DNA from: Chitinophaga pinensis
Lineage (GTDB): Bacteria > Bacteroidota > Bacteroidia > Flavobacteriales > Flavobacteriaceae
Assembly (NCBI GenBank): GCA_943324925.2
Contig: CALPNL020000002.1
Coordinates: 1 to 33,506, forward strand
Direction: 5' to 3'
Length of the DNA stretch: 33,506 bases
Within the stretch, counting starts at the first letter, position 1. Every line of letters begins with the position of its first letter. This document shows, one piece after another, positions 27,023 through 33,506 of this stretch. A program made the position numbers and the translations under genes. The notes under the pieces are model-generated. The model was not told where the DNA came from and did not search any database. It worked only from the letters and a program-made list of their open reading frames with translations.

Positions 27023-27859
27023 ATGAAAAAATTAGCTTTGTTATTTATTGCCGTTCTAATAACTGGATTTTCTTATGGACAAAAAAGAGAAAAAGTAAAA
27101 GGATCAAAAAATGTAACTATTGAGAAAAAAGAAATAGGAAATTTTGAAAATTTAGAAATTGAAGACAATATTGAAATTTTACTTATTAAAGGGGATAAAT
27201 GTTCTTTAGAAATTGAAGCTGATGATAATTTGCACAATGAAATTAACATCAATTCAAATGGTAACACCCTGCGCTTAACAACTTTAAAAGAAGTTGGTGG
27301 ATTTAAAAAATTTCTTGTTAAAGTTTTTTACAATAATGATTTTAAATTATTGCTTACAAAACATGAATCAATAATTACAGCTACTACAGAAGTTGAATTG
27401 GATAACTTCACCATTAAGAGTTTTGATTATTCAAAAATTTTCATGAACGCTAAGATAAAGACGTTTACCATTATGCAAAATGACAAATCCAAATCGGAAT
27501 TGAACTTAAAATCAGAAATGGCAACGATTGAACTAAGTAAAAATGCCCAATTAAAAGCATTAATCGCAGCTACTCAATTAAAGGCTGACTTATATCAAAA
27601 ATCAACTGCTGTAATTGAAGGAGATGTGGTTGAATTAAAATTAAGATTAGATAATAGTTCAGAATTTACGGGAATGAATTTAATATCAAAAACGGCAGAA
27701 CTTATTGCAGAAGCTAATAGTACAACCAAGATAAATGTAGTTACTAATGCCACTATTGAAGCTTCGGGAAAATCAGAAATTCAATTTTATGGAGATGCAA
27801 AAATTGAACTTAAAAAGTTTACCGAGAATACGGTTATTATGAAAAAGACTTTGAAATAA
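27023..27859 (+). CDS. Head GIN domain (DUF2807) family secreted protein
   Basis: Signal peptide MKKLALLFIAVLITGFSYGQ; beta-helical repeats 'GNFENLEIEDNIEILLIKGDKCSLEIEADDNLHNEI'. Start chosen at ATG 27023; TATTTTTG at 26993-27000. Confidence 0.75.
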   Translation: MKKLALLFIAVLITGFSYGQKREKVKGSKNVTIEKKEIGNFENLEIEDNIEILLIKGDKCSLEIEADDNLHNEININSNGNTLRLTTLKEVGGFKKFLVKVFYNNDFKLLLTKHESIITATTEVELDNFTIKSFDYSKIFMNAKIKTFTIMQNDKSKSELNLKSEMATIELSKNAQLKALIAATQLKADLYQKSTAVIEGDVVELKLRLDNSSEFTGMNLISKTAELIAEANSTTKINVVTNATIEASGKSEIQFYGDAKIELKKFTENTVIMKKTLK

Positions 27860-27876
27860 GTTCATTAATATAAAAT

Positions 27877-27910
27877 AAAAAATCCAAACGTGAAGTTTGG
27901 ATTTTTTTTA
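27877..27910. terminator. Intrinsic terminator at convergent gene ends
   Basis: AAAAAATCCAAAC-GTGAA-GTTTGGATTTTTTTT. Confidence 0.85.
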
Positions 27911-27929
27911 GTTACTAAATTAAATAGAC

Positions 27930-28877
27930 CTACTCTTTAGAAGCAATATATCTTTCCGCATCTAAAGCTGCCATACAACCGGTTCCAGCAGCAGTAATCG
28001 CTTGGCGATAAACATGATCTGCAGCATCCCCAGCAACGAATACTCCGTTAATATTTGTTTTAGATGTACCAGGAGTATTTATAATATATCCTGTTTCATC
28101 TAAATTAAGGAAGTCTTTGAATATGTCTGTATTTGGTTTGTGTCCAATAGCGACGAAGAAACCTGTTGCTGGGATATCAAAAATATCTCCTGAAGTTTTA
28201 TTTTTAGCTTTTACAGCGTAAACAACCTGGCCGTCTCCTAAAACTTCTACAGTATCATGATTCATTAATATGGTAATATTTTCCGTTTTACGAACTCTTT
28301 CTTCCATGATTTTGGATGCTCTAAAAGACTCACTTCTAACCAACATAGTCACTTTAGTACAAAGTTTTGACAAATAATGTGCCTCTTCACAGGCTGAATC
28401 CCCTGCTCCAACAATTACTACCTCTTGATTTCTATAGAAAAAACCATCACACACAGCGCATGCAGAAACTCCACCCCCGGTTTGCAAATAATGTTGTTCA
28501 GAAGGTAATCCTAAATATTTGGCTGTGGCTCCAGTTGAAATTATAACCGTTTCACAGTGTAACTCTTTAGTATCATTGATCCATACTTTATGAATATCCC
28601 CAGAAAAATCGACTTTGGTTGCCCAACCATCACGTACATCTGTTCCAAATCTTTGGGCTTGTTGTTGCAATTGAACCATCATTTCAGGTCCTGTAATACC
28701 ATCAACATATCCCGGGAAATTTTCAACTTCATTCGTTGTCGTTAATTGACCTCCTGGTTGTGTTCCTTGATATAAAACTGGTTTCATATTTGCTCTAGCA
28801 GCATAAATAGCAGCTGTATAACCAGCTGGTCCAGAACCTATAATTAGACATTTAATGTTTTCAACCGTATTTGACAT
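27930..28877 (-). CDS. trxB: Thioredoxin-disulfide reductase
   Basis: 'CLIIGSGPAGYTAAIYAARA', redox 'CAVCDGFFYRNQEVVIVGAGDSACEEA', 'VFVAGDAADHVYRQAITAAGTGCMAALDAERY'. Confidence 0.96.
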   Translation of the reverse strand: MSNTVENIKCLIIGSGPAGYTAAIYAARANMKPVLYQGTQPGGQLTTTNEVENFPGYVDGITGPEMMVQLQQQAQRFGTDVRDGWATKVDFSGDIHKVWINDTKELHCETVIISTGATAKYLGLPSEQHYLQTGGGVSACAVCDGFFYRNQEVVIVGAGDSACEEAHYLSKLCTKVTMLVRSESFRASKIMEERVRKTENITILMNHDTVEVLGDGQVVYAVKAKNKTSGDIFDIPATGFFVAIGHKPNTDIFKDFLNLDETGYIINTPGTSKTNINGVFVAGDAADHVYRQAITAAGTGCMAALDAERYIASKE

Positions 28878-28905
28878 TTTGAATTTAATTATATAATTAG
28901 AGGCA

Positions 28906-28913
28906 CAAAGGTA
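28906..28913 (-). promoter_or_regulatory. Bacteroidota -7 element (TACCTTTG) upstream of trxB
   Basis: Minus strand TACCTTTG matches TAnnTTTG. Confidence 0.5.
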
Positions 28914-28993
28914 AGTTTTATTTGAAATATTTTACACATAAAATAGAAGCAAATTATAATTAATAATAATAAATTTCATAATTCAAAATTCTG

Positions 28994-29023
28994 TTGTTTA
29001 AATAAAAAATAGTTCTATATTTG
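28994..29023 (+). promoter_or_regulatory. Bacteroidota primary sigma promoter of tRNA-Pro
   Basis: TTG (28994-28996), 19-nt spacer, TATATTTG (29016-29023), about 12 nt upstream of the mature tRNA 5' end. Confidence 0.75.
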
Positions 29024-29034
29024 CAGTCGGAAAA

Positions 29035-29109
29035 CGGGGTGTAGCGTAGCTCGGTTATCGCGCCTGCTTTGGGAGCAGGAGGCCGCAGGTTCGAATCCTG
29101 CCACCCCGA
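29035..29109 (+). tRNA. tRNA-Pro (anticodon TGG)
   Basis: Acceptor CGGGGTG/CACCCCG, anticodon arm CCTGC-TTTGGGA-GCAGG, T arm GCAGG-TTCGAAT-CCTGC; CCA not encoded. Confidence 0.95.
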
Positions 29110-29150
29110 CAAAAAAAGCTGAACATTATTGTTTGGCTTTTTTTATTTAT
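29080..29150 (+). repeat. Direct repeat copy 1: tRNA-Pro 3' half (variable loop to acceptor) plus terminator
   Basis: 71 bp AGGCCGCAGGTTCGAATCCTGCCACCCCGACAAAAAAAGCTGAACATTATTGTTTGGCTTTTTTTATTTAT; identical to 29442-29513 except for one fewer T. Confidence 0.97.
29110..29147 (+). terminator. tRNA-Pro intrinsic terminator
   Basis: AAGCTGAAC-ATTATT-GTTTGGCTT stem (two G.U pairs) followed by a T run. Confidence 0.85.
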
Positions 29151-29175
29151 ACAAGCCAATAAAAAAAAAAAACCT

Positions 29176-29418
29176 ATGTACTATGTCTATATTATTTACA
29201 GTGAGTCTACTTCAAAATATTACACAGGTCAAACTTACAATTTGAATAACAGGATTAGAAGACATAACTCTGGATTAAGCAAATCAACTAAATCGAGTTT
29301 ACCATGGAAATTAATTCACCAAATTGAATTTAATTCTAGGTCAGAAGCTATGCAATTAGAAATGTATATAAAAAAAAGAGGTGCTAAAAGATACTTAGAG
29401 AATATAAATGAAATCTAG
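29176..29418 (+). CDS. GIY-YIG nuclease family protein (80 aa)
   Basis: 'MYYVYIIYSESTSKYYTGQTYNLNNRIRRHNSGLSKSTKSSLPWKLIHQIEFNSRSEAMQLEMYIKKR': GIY-like YVYII, YIG-like YYTGQT, catalytic Arg (NRIRRH) and Glu (SEAMQLE) positions kept. Confidence 0.95.
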   Translation: MYYVYIIYSESTSKYYTGQTYNLNNRIRRHNSGLSKSTKSSLPWKLIHQIEFNSRSEAMQLEMYIKKRGAKRYLENINEI

Positions 29419-29426
29419 TTAAAGCG

Positions 29427-29441
29427 TCACGCAGGGCGTGA
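29427..29441 (+). other. Perfect hairpin at the anticodon-arm position of the partial tRNA copy
   Basis: TCACGC-AGG-GCGTGA, immediately abutting the repeat at 29442. Confidence 0.85.
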
Positions 29442-29513
29442 AGGCCGCAGGTTCGAATCCTGCCACCCCGACAAAAAAAGCTGAACATTATTGTTTGGCT
29501 TTTTTTTATTTAT
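29442..29513 (+). repeat. Direct repeat copy 2: tRNA-Pro 3' half plus terminator downstream of the GIY-YIG gene
   Basis: Same 71-bp sequence as 29080-29150 with one extra T (72 bp); lacks acceptor 5' strand, D arm and anticodon. Confidence 0.97.
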
Positions 29514-29644
29514 CTTTCAAAGTAAAATAGGACTCTTGCTAATAAATATCATTATTAATTTAATTCACTTCAATAAAACAAAAAAAAAACATCTAAAAAA
29601 AACGTTAAATAATCAAATCCATACGTAAACTAATTATTATAAAA

Positions 29645-29668
29645 AATGTATAAAATATATTATACATT
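29645..29668. promoter_or_regulatory. 9-bp perfect inverted repeat just upstream of the LytTR regulator start
   Basis: AATGTATAA-AATATA-TTATACATT, ending 6 nt before the ATG at 29675. Confidence 0.6.
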
Positions 29669-29674
29669 CGTAAG

Positions 29675-30433
29675 ATGAATAAGATTATTATTGTTGACGA
29701 CTCTCCTACCTCAAGAATAACATTAGAAAAATTTTTAATCAAAAATTTTTCTGATAAATATGAAATTGTTGCCATTTGTGAAGATGCAAATTCTGCTAAG
29801 AAAGCGATTAAAGCAAATAAACCAGACCTCATTTTTCTTGACATCGAAATGCCAAATAAGAATGGATTCGAATTATTAAAAGAGATTAAATCCATTAAAT
29901 TTGAAATCATTTTTATAACCTCTCACACCGATTATGCTATTAAAGCAATTAAGGCAGACGCTTTGGATTATTTGATAAAACCGATTAACTTAAAAGATCT
30001 TACAATTGCAATCAGAAGATTTGAAAACAAAAAAATTACAAAGGACAACACAACAAATAAATCAATAGAAGCAAAATCAAATAATGATTTAATTAAAAAA
30101 ATTGCTTTTTCAACTGATACTGGTTATGAGTTCATTAATATAAACTCTATTTTGTTTTGTGAAGCAAACAGTAATTATTGTAGAATTTTTTGTATTGATG
30201 GTAGAGAAATTCTTTTGGCCAAAACACTTAAAAATATTGAAGAACAACTTGCAGCAACGACACTATTCCATAGAATTCATAAATCCTATTTAGTTAATCT
30301 AAATTACATTCTTAGATTAAATAAATCAGGCTCTTTAGAAGTTGAACTTCATAATGGCATTAAGCTACCGGTTTCATTCAGACAAAAAGAAAATTTCTTA
30401 AATGCCTTCAAAGAGAATGTAGAAAAAAAATAG
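29675..30433 (+). CDS. LytTR family DNA-binding response regulator
   Basis: REC 'PDLIFLDIEMPNKNGFELLKEI', 'DALDYLIKPINLKDL'; LytTR 'TLFHRIHKSYLVNLNYILRLNKSGSLEVELHNGIKLPVSFRQKENFL'. Confidence 0.95.
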   Translation: MNKIIIVDDSPTSRITLEKFLIKNFSDKYEIVAICEDANSAKKAIKANKPDLIFLDIEMPNKNGFELLKEIKSIKFEIIFITSHTDYAIKAIKADALDYLIKPINLKDLTIAIRRFENKKITKDNTTNKSIEAKSNNDLIKKIAFSTDTGYEFININSILFCEANSNYCRIFCIDGREILLAKTLKNIEEQLAATTLFHRIHKSYLVNLNYILRLNKSGSLEVELHNGIKLPVSFRQKENFLNAFKENVEKK

Positions 30434-30447
30434 TAAATTATATATAA

Positions 30448-30483
30448 TAAAAAAGCCTCGCAAATTGCGAGGCTTTTTTATTA
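30448..30483. terminator. Bidirectional intrinsic terminator
   Basis: AAAAAAGCCTCGCAA-ATTGCGAGGCTTTTTT. Confidence 0.88.
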
Positions 30484-30492
30484 TTTAAAGTA

Positions 30493-33462
30493 TTAAGAAT
30501 TGTGTTCTTTTTCAATTCTTTTGTGTTCAGCATCTGAAATGGTATCTACTAATACTGGAGTTGCAATGAATAATGAAGAATAAGTTCCTACAACTATTCC
30601 AATTAACATAGCGAAGATAAATCCTCTAATTGATTCTCCACCAAAAATAAACATAATCAATAATACTAATATCATTGTTAATGACGTATTTATTGTTCTT
30701 GACATTGTTGAATTAATAGACTGATTTACAATAGAATTGAAATTACCTTTGGCTTTACCACCTAGATATTCACGAACTCTATCAAATACAATTACGGTAT
30801 CGTTCATAGAATAACCGATAACTGTTAATATCGCTGCGATAAAATGTTGGTCAATTTCCATTCCAAATGGCATGTATTTCCATAACAATGAGTAAATTCC
30901 TAATACGAAAATAACGTCATGCGCAACGGCTGCAAGAGCCCCAAGAGAATATTGCCATTTTCTAAAACTTACTACAAGATATAACCCTACAATTAACATT
31001 GCACCAATAACAGCCCAATACGAGTTGGTTTTAATGTCGTCAGCAACAGTAGGTCCAACTTTAGAAGCTTGAAGAATCCCTAATTTTTTACCATCATAAC
31101 TATTTACGAATTTTTCGTAAGTCATAGTAGCATCAAAATGTTTCTTTAAGTTATCATAAAGAATTTTGTTAACTGCTTGATCTGCTTCTGTACCTGCTTC
31201 AGCAACTTTATATTTGGTAGTAATTTTTAATTGGTTGTCTTTACCAAAGATTTTTGCTTCGGCACTACCATCAAAAACTTTTACCAAATCTTGTTTTACT
31301 TCTTCAGCAGAAACTGGTTTTTCAAACCTTACTTGGAATGTTCTACCTCCAACGAAATCAACTCCTTGGTTTAAACCATTAGTAGATAAAGAAATAATAC
31401 TTACAATTACTACTAAACTTGAAAAGATATACGTGTATTTTTTTACACCTAAGAAATCAAAGTGGAAATTAGTAAAGAAGTTTTTAGAGAAACCTGTAAC
31501 AAAAGTTAATTTGTTTCCTCTATTAATACTCCAATCTAATAATATTCTAGTAATGAAAATTGAAGTAAACAAAGACGTTGCTATACCTATTAATAATGTG
31601 GTTGCAAATCCTTGGATTGGACCTGTTCCGAAAATTAATAAAACAGCTCCAGTTAAAACGTGCGTTACGTTGGCATCAACAATTGAACGCATCGCTCCTT
31701 TCCAACCAAATGAAGCTTTAACTGCATCATCTATTGTTTTACCAGCGCGAAGTTCTTCTTTGGCACGTTCATAAATAATTATATTGGCATCTACAGCTGT
31801 TCCCATCGTTAAAACGATACCTGCAATACCCGGAAGTGTTAATACAGCTCCTAAACTTGCCAATATACCAAATAAGAACAATAAGTTAATTGCTAAGGCG
31901 ATGTTGGCATAAACTCCAGATTTACCGTAATAAATCATCATCCAAAGTGATACAATTAACAAACCTATAATTGCTGAATTGGTACCATTATCAATCGCTT
32001 CCTGACCCAAAGACGGTCCTACTACTTCTGATTGAACAATTTCTGCAGCAGCTGGTAATTTACCTGCTCTTAATACGTTAGCTAAATCTTTAGTTTCTGT
32101 AATATCGAAGGTTCCTGAAATTTCAGATCTTCCTCCAGAAATTGGACCGCTAGAAACCCCTGGAGCTGAATATACTACATCATCTAATACAATTGCGATG
32201 TTGCTTTTTTGTGTGTAAGCTCTTCCGGTTAATTCTTCCCAAGCTTTGGCTCCTTGGCCACTCATTTGCATGGTAACCGATGGTTTTCCTAATTGATCAA
32301 AAGAATCTTTTGCGTCAGTAACTACTCCACCGCTCATAGCTGCTTGATTGTCTCTGTTTCCTTTTAATGCATACAATTCAACCGTTTCGGTTGCTTTTTT
32401 TGTTTTCTCATCAACGATTGAGGTTGGTTTACCCCAAACAAATTTTGCATAACGTTTATCAGAAGGCAATAATATTCTAATATCTTGACGTTTAAAATAT
32501 CCATTAATTGCAGCGGTATCTTTAGGCTCAACAACTCCTAAAATAGGACCGCCACCACCTGGTAAAAATCTCTTCAATAAAGGACCTAAATCTTTTTTAT
32601 CCGAAACAGTATCTTTTGCTTTATCAGTCAATAAAGTGTCGATTCCTGTTTTATCAGTTTCTTTAACTTGCACAGCACCTTTCTCAGTTAACTTTAAAGT
32701 GTTGTTTGCTGCCATTAAGAAATTCCCTAATTCATCTACTTTATAGGTTTCCCAAAATTGTAATTGTGCCGTACTTGATAATATTTTTTTAATACGATCT
32801 ACATCTTTTGCCCCTGGAAGTTCAACTAAGATTCTTCCTGATTCTCCTAGTTTTTGAATATTAGGTTGAGTAACACCGAATTTATCGATACGCTTTCTTA
32901 ATACTTCGAAAGCACTTTCAATTGACTCGTCAACTTTTCTTCTGATTACTTTCTTAACCTCATCATCTGTTTTTTTGAAGTTCACTTCATCACCTAATAT
33001 TTTGTTAGCAAAAATATCTGGAGAAGAAAGTTTTATTTTTCCATCAGCGGCTTTCTCAAATTCTGCAAAAAAAACATCTAAGTAATCTTGATTACCCTGT
33101 CTGTTTTTTGAAGCCTCAGCTAATGCTTGGTTAAAAATAGGATTTTTAGAATTGTTAGATAATCCTTTGATGATGTCTTTTACTGAAATTTGAAGTTGTA
33201 CGTTAATACCTCCTTCTAAGTCTAATCCTTTATTGATTTTTTTATCTTTTACTTCATTGTAAGTAAAATCTGTAAATCCAAGATTAAATACTTTTTCTTT
33301 TCCAATTGAATCTAAATATTTTAATTCTTTCTCAGAATTACCATTAGCATACGTTTTGGCATCATTTTCTATTTTTTGTGAAACAAAAGTGAATGAAAGT
33401 TGGTAAATACTCACCAATGCAAATAAAATTGCGAAAAATTTAATAAGTCCTCTATTCTGCAT
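30493..33462 (-). CDS. secDF: Protein translocase subunit SecDF (fused)
   Basis: 'DLEGGINVQLQISV', 'VLRKRIDKFGVTQPNIQKLGESGRILVELPG', 'AGIVLTMGTAVDANIIIYERAKEELRAGK', 'IGYSMNDTVIVFDRVREYL'. Confidence 0.96.
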   Translation of the reverse strand: MQNRGLIKFFAILFALVSIYQLSFTFVSQKIENDAKTYANGNSEKELKYLDSIGKEKVFNLGFTDFTYNEVKDKKINKGLDLEGGINVQLQISVKDIIKGLSNNSKNPIFNQALAEASKNRQGNQDYLDVFFAEFEKAADGKIKLSSPDIFANKILGDEVNFKKTDDEVKKVIRRKVDESIESAFEVLRKRIDKFGVTQPNIQKLGESGRILVELPGAKDVDRIKKILSSTAQLQFWETYKVDELGNFLMAANNTLKLTEKGAVQVKETDKTGIDTLLTDKAKDTVSDKKDLGPLLKRFLPGGGGPILGVVEPKDTAAINGYFKRQDIRILLPSDKRYAKFVWGKPTSIVDEKTKKATETVELYALKGNRDNQAAMSGGVVTDAKDSFDQLGKPSVTMQMSGQGAKAWEELTGRAYTQKSNIAIVLDDVVYSAPGVSSGPISGGRSEISGTFDITETKDLANVLRAGKLPAAAEIVQSEVVGPSLGQEAIDNGTNSAIIGLLIVSLWMMIYYGKSGVYANIALAINLLFLFGILASLGAVLTLPGIAGIVLTMGTAVDANIIIYERAKEELRAGKTIDDAVKASFGWKGAMRSIVDANVTHVLTGAVLLIFGTGPIQGFATTLLIGIATSLFTSIFITRILLDWSINRGNKLTFVTGFSKNFFTNFHFDFLGVKKYTYIFSSLVVIVSIISLSTNGLNQGVDFVGGRTFQVRFEKPVSAEEVKQDLVKVFDGSAEAKIFGKDNQLKITTKYKVAEAGTEADQAVNKILYDNLKKHFDATMTYEKFVNSYDGKKLGILQASKVGPTVADDIKTNSYWAVIGAMLIVGLYLVVSFRKWQYSLGALAAVAHDVIFVLGIYSLLWKYMPFGMEIDQHFIAAILTVIGYSMNDTVIVFDRVREYLGGKAKGNFNSIVNQSINSTMSRTINTSLTMILVLLIMFIFGGESIRGFIFAMLIGIVVGTYSSLFIATPVLVDTISDAEHKRIEKEHNS

Positions 33463-33506
33463 TATTACTATAGTTAATTAATTTTTATTCTATTATTATT
33501 TGTAAA

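Noticed and set aside
29442-29513. Second functional tRNA-Pro gene
   Set aside because: Lacks the 5' acceptor strand, D arm and anticodon; only the variable loop to acceptor 3' strand is present.
31214-31774. 186-aa plus-strand ORF
   Set aside because: Antisense to secDF; its sequence is the low-complexity reverse of a well supported CDS.
1-33506. CRISPR array, prophage, transposase or classical defense island
   Set aside because: No regularly spaced repeats, cas genes, integrases, transposases, phage structural genes or restriction/toxin genes seen; apart from the GIY-YIG cassette the gene content is chromosomal core.

Overview
AT-rich chromosomal window from a Flavobacterium-like Bacteroidota genome. 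Evidence for the lineage: TAnnTTTG-type promoters, fused SecDF, and family content. Most of it is housekeeping: fatty acid beta-oxidation genes (hydratase/dehydrogenase, thiolase, acyl-CoA dehydrogenase), Cu/Zn SOD, a LETM1-like protein, carbonic anhydrase plus SulP transporter, OxyR, MnmD, IlvE, an ECF sigma locus, a sigma-54 activator lacking a DNA-binding domain, a NatAB-like ABC exporter, grpE-dnaJ, PadR/PspC/GIN genes, TrxB, tRNA-Pro(TGG), a LytTR regulator and SecDF. The most unusual structure is at 29035-29513. An intact tRNA-Pro gene is followed by a small GIY-YIG nuclease ORF, and then by a second copy (71/72 bp, differing by one T) of the tRNA 3' half plus its intrinsic terminator. 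In the second copy the anticodon arm is replaced by a perfect 6-bp hairpin. This looks like a ~362-bp tRNA-targeting GIY-YIG micro-element with no integrase. Other points of interest are a sigma-54-like promoter upstream of grpE-dnaJ, a DnaJ with only two of four zinc motifs, a half DEAD-box protein and a heptad-patterned inverted repeat. All calls are by eye from sequence and remembered family motifs; no searches were run.
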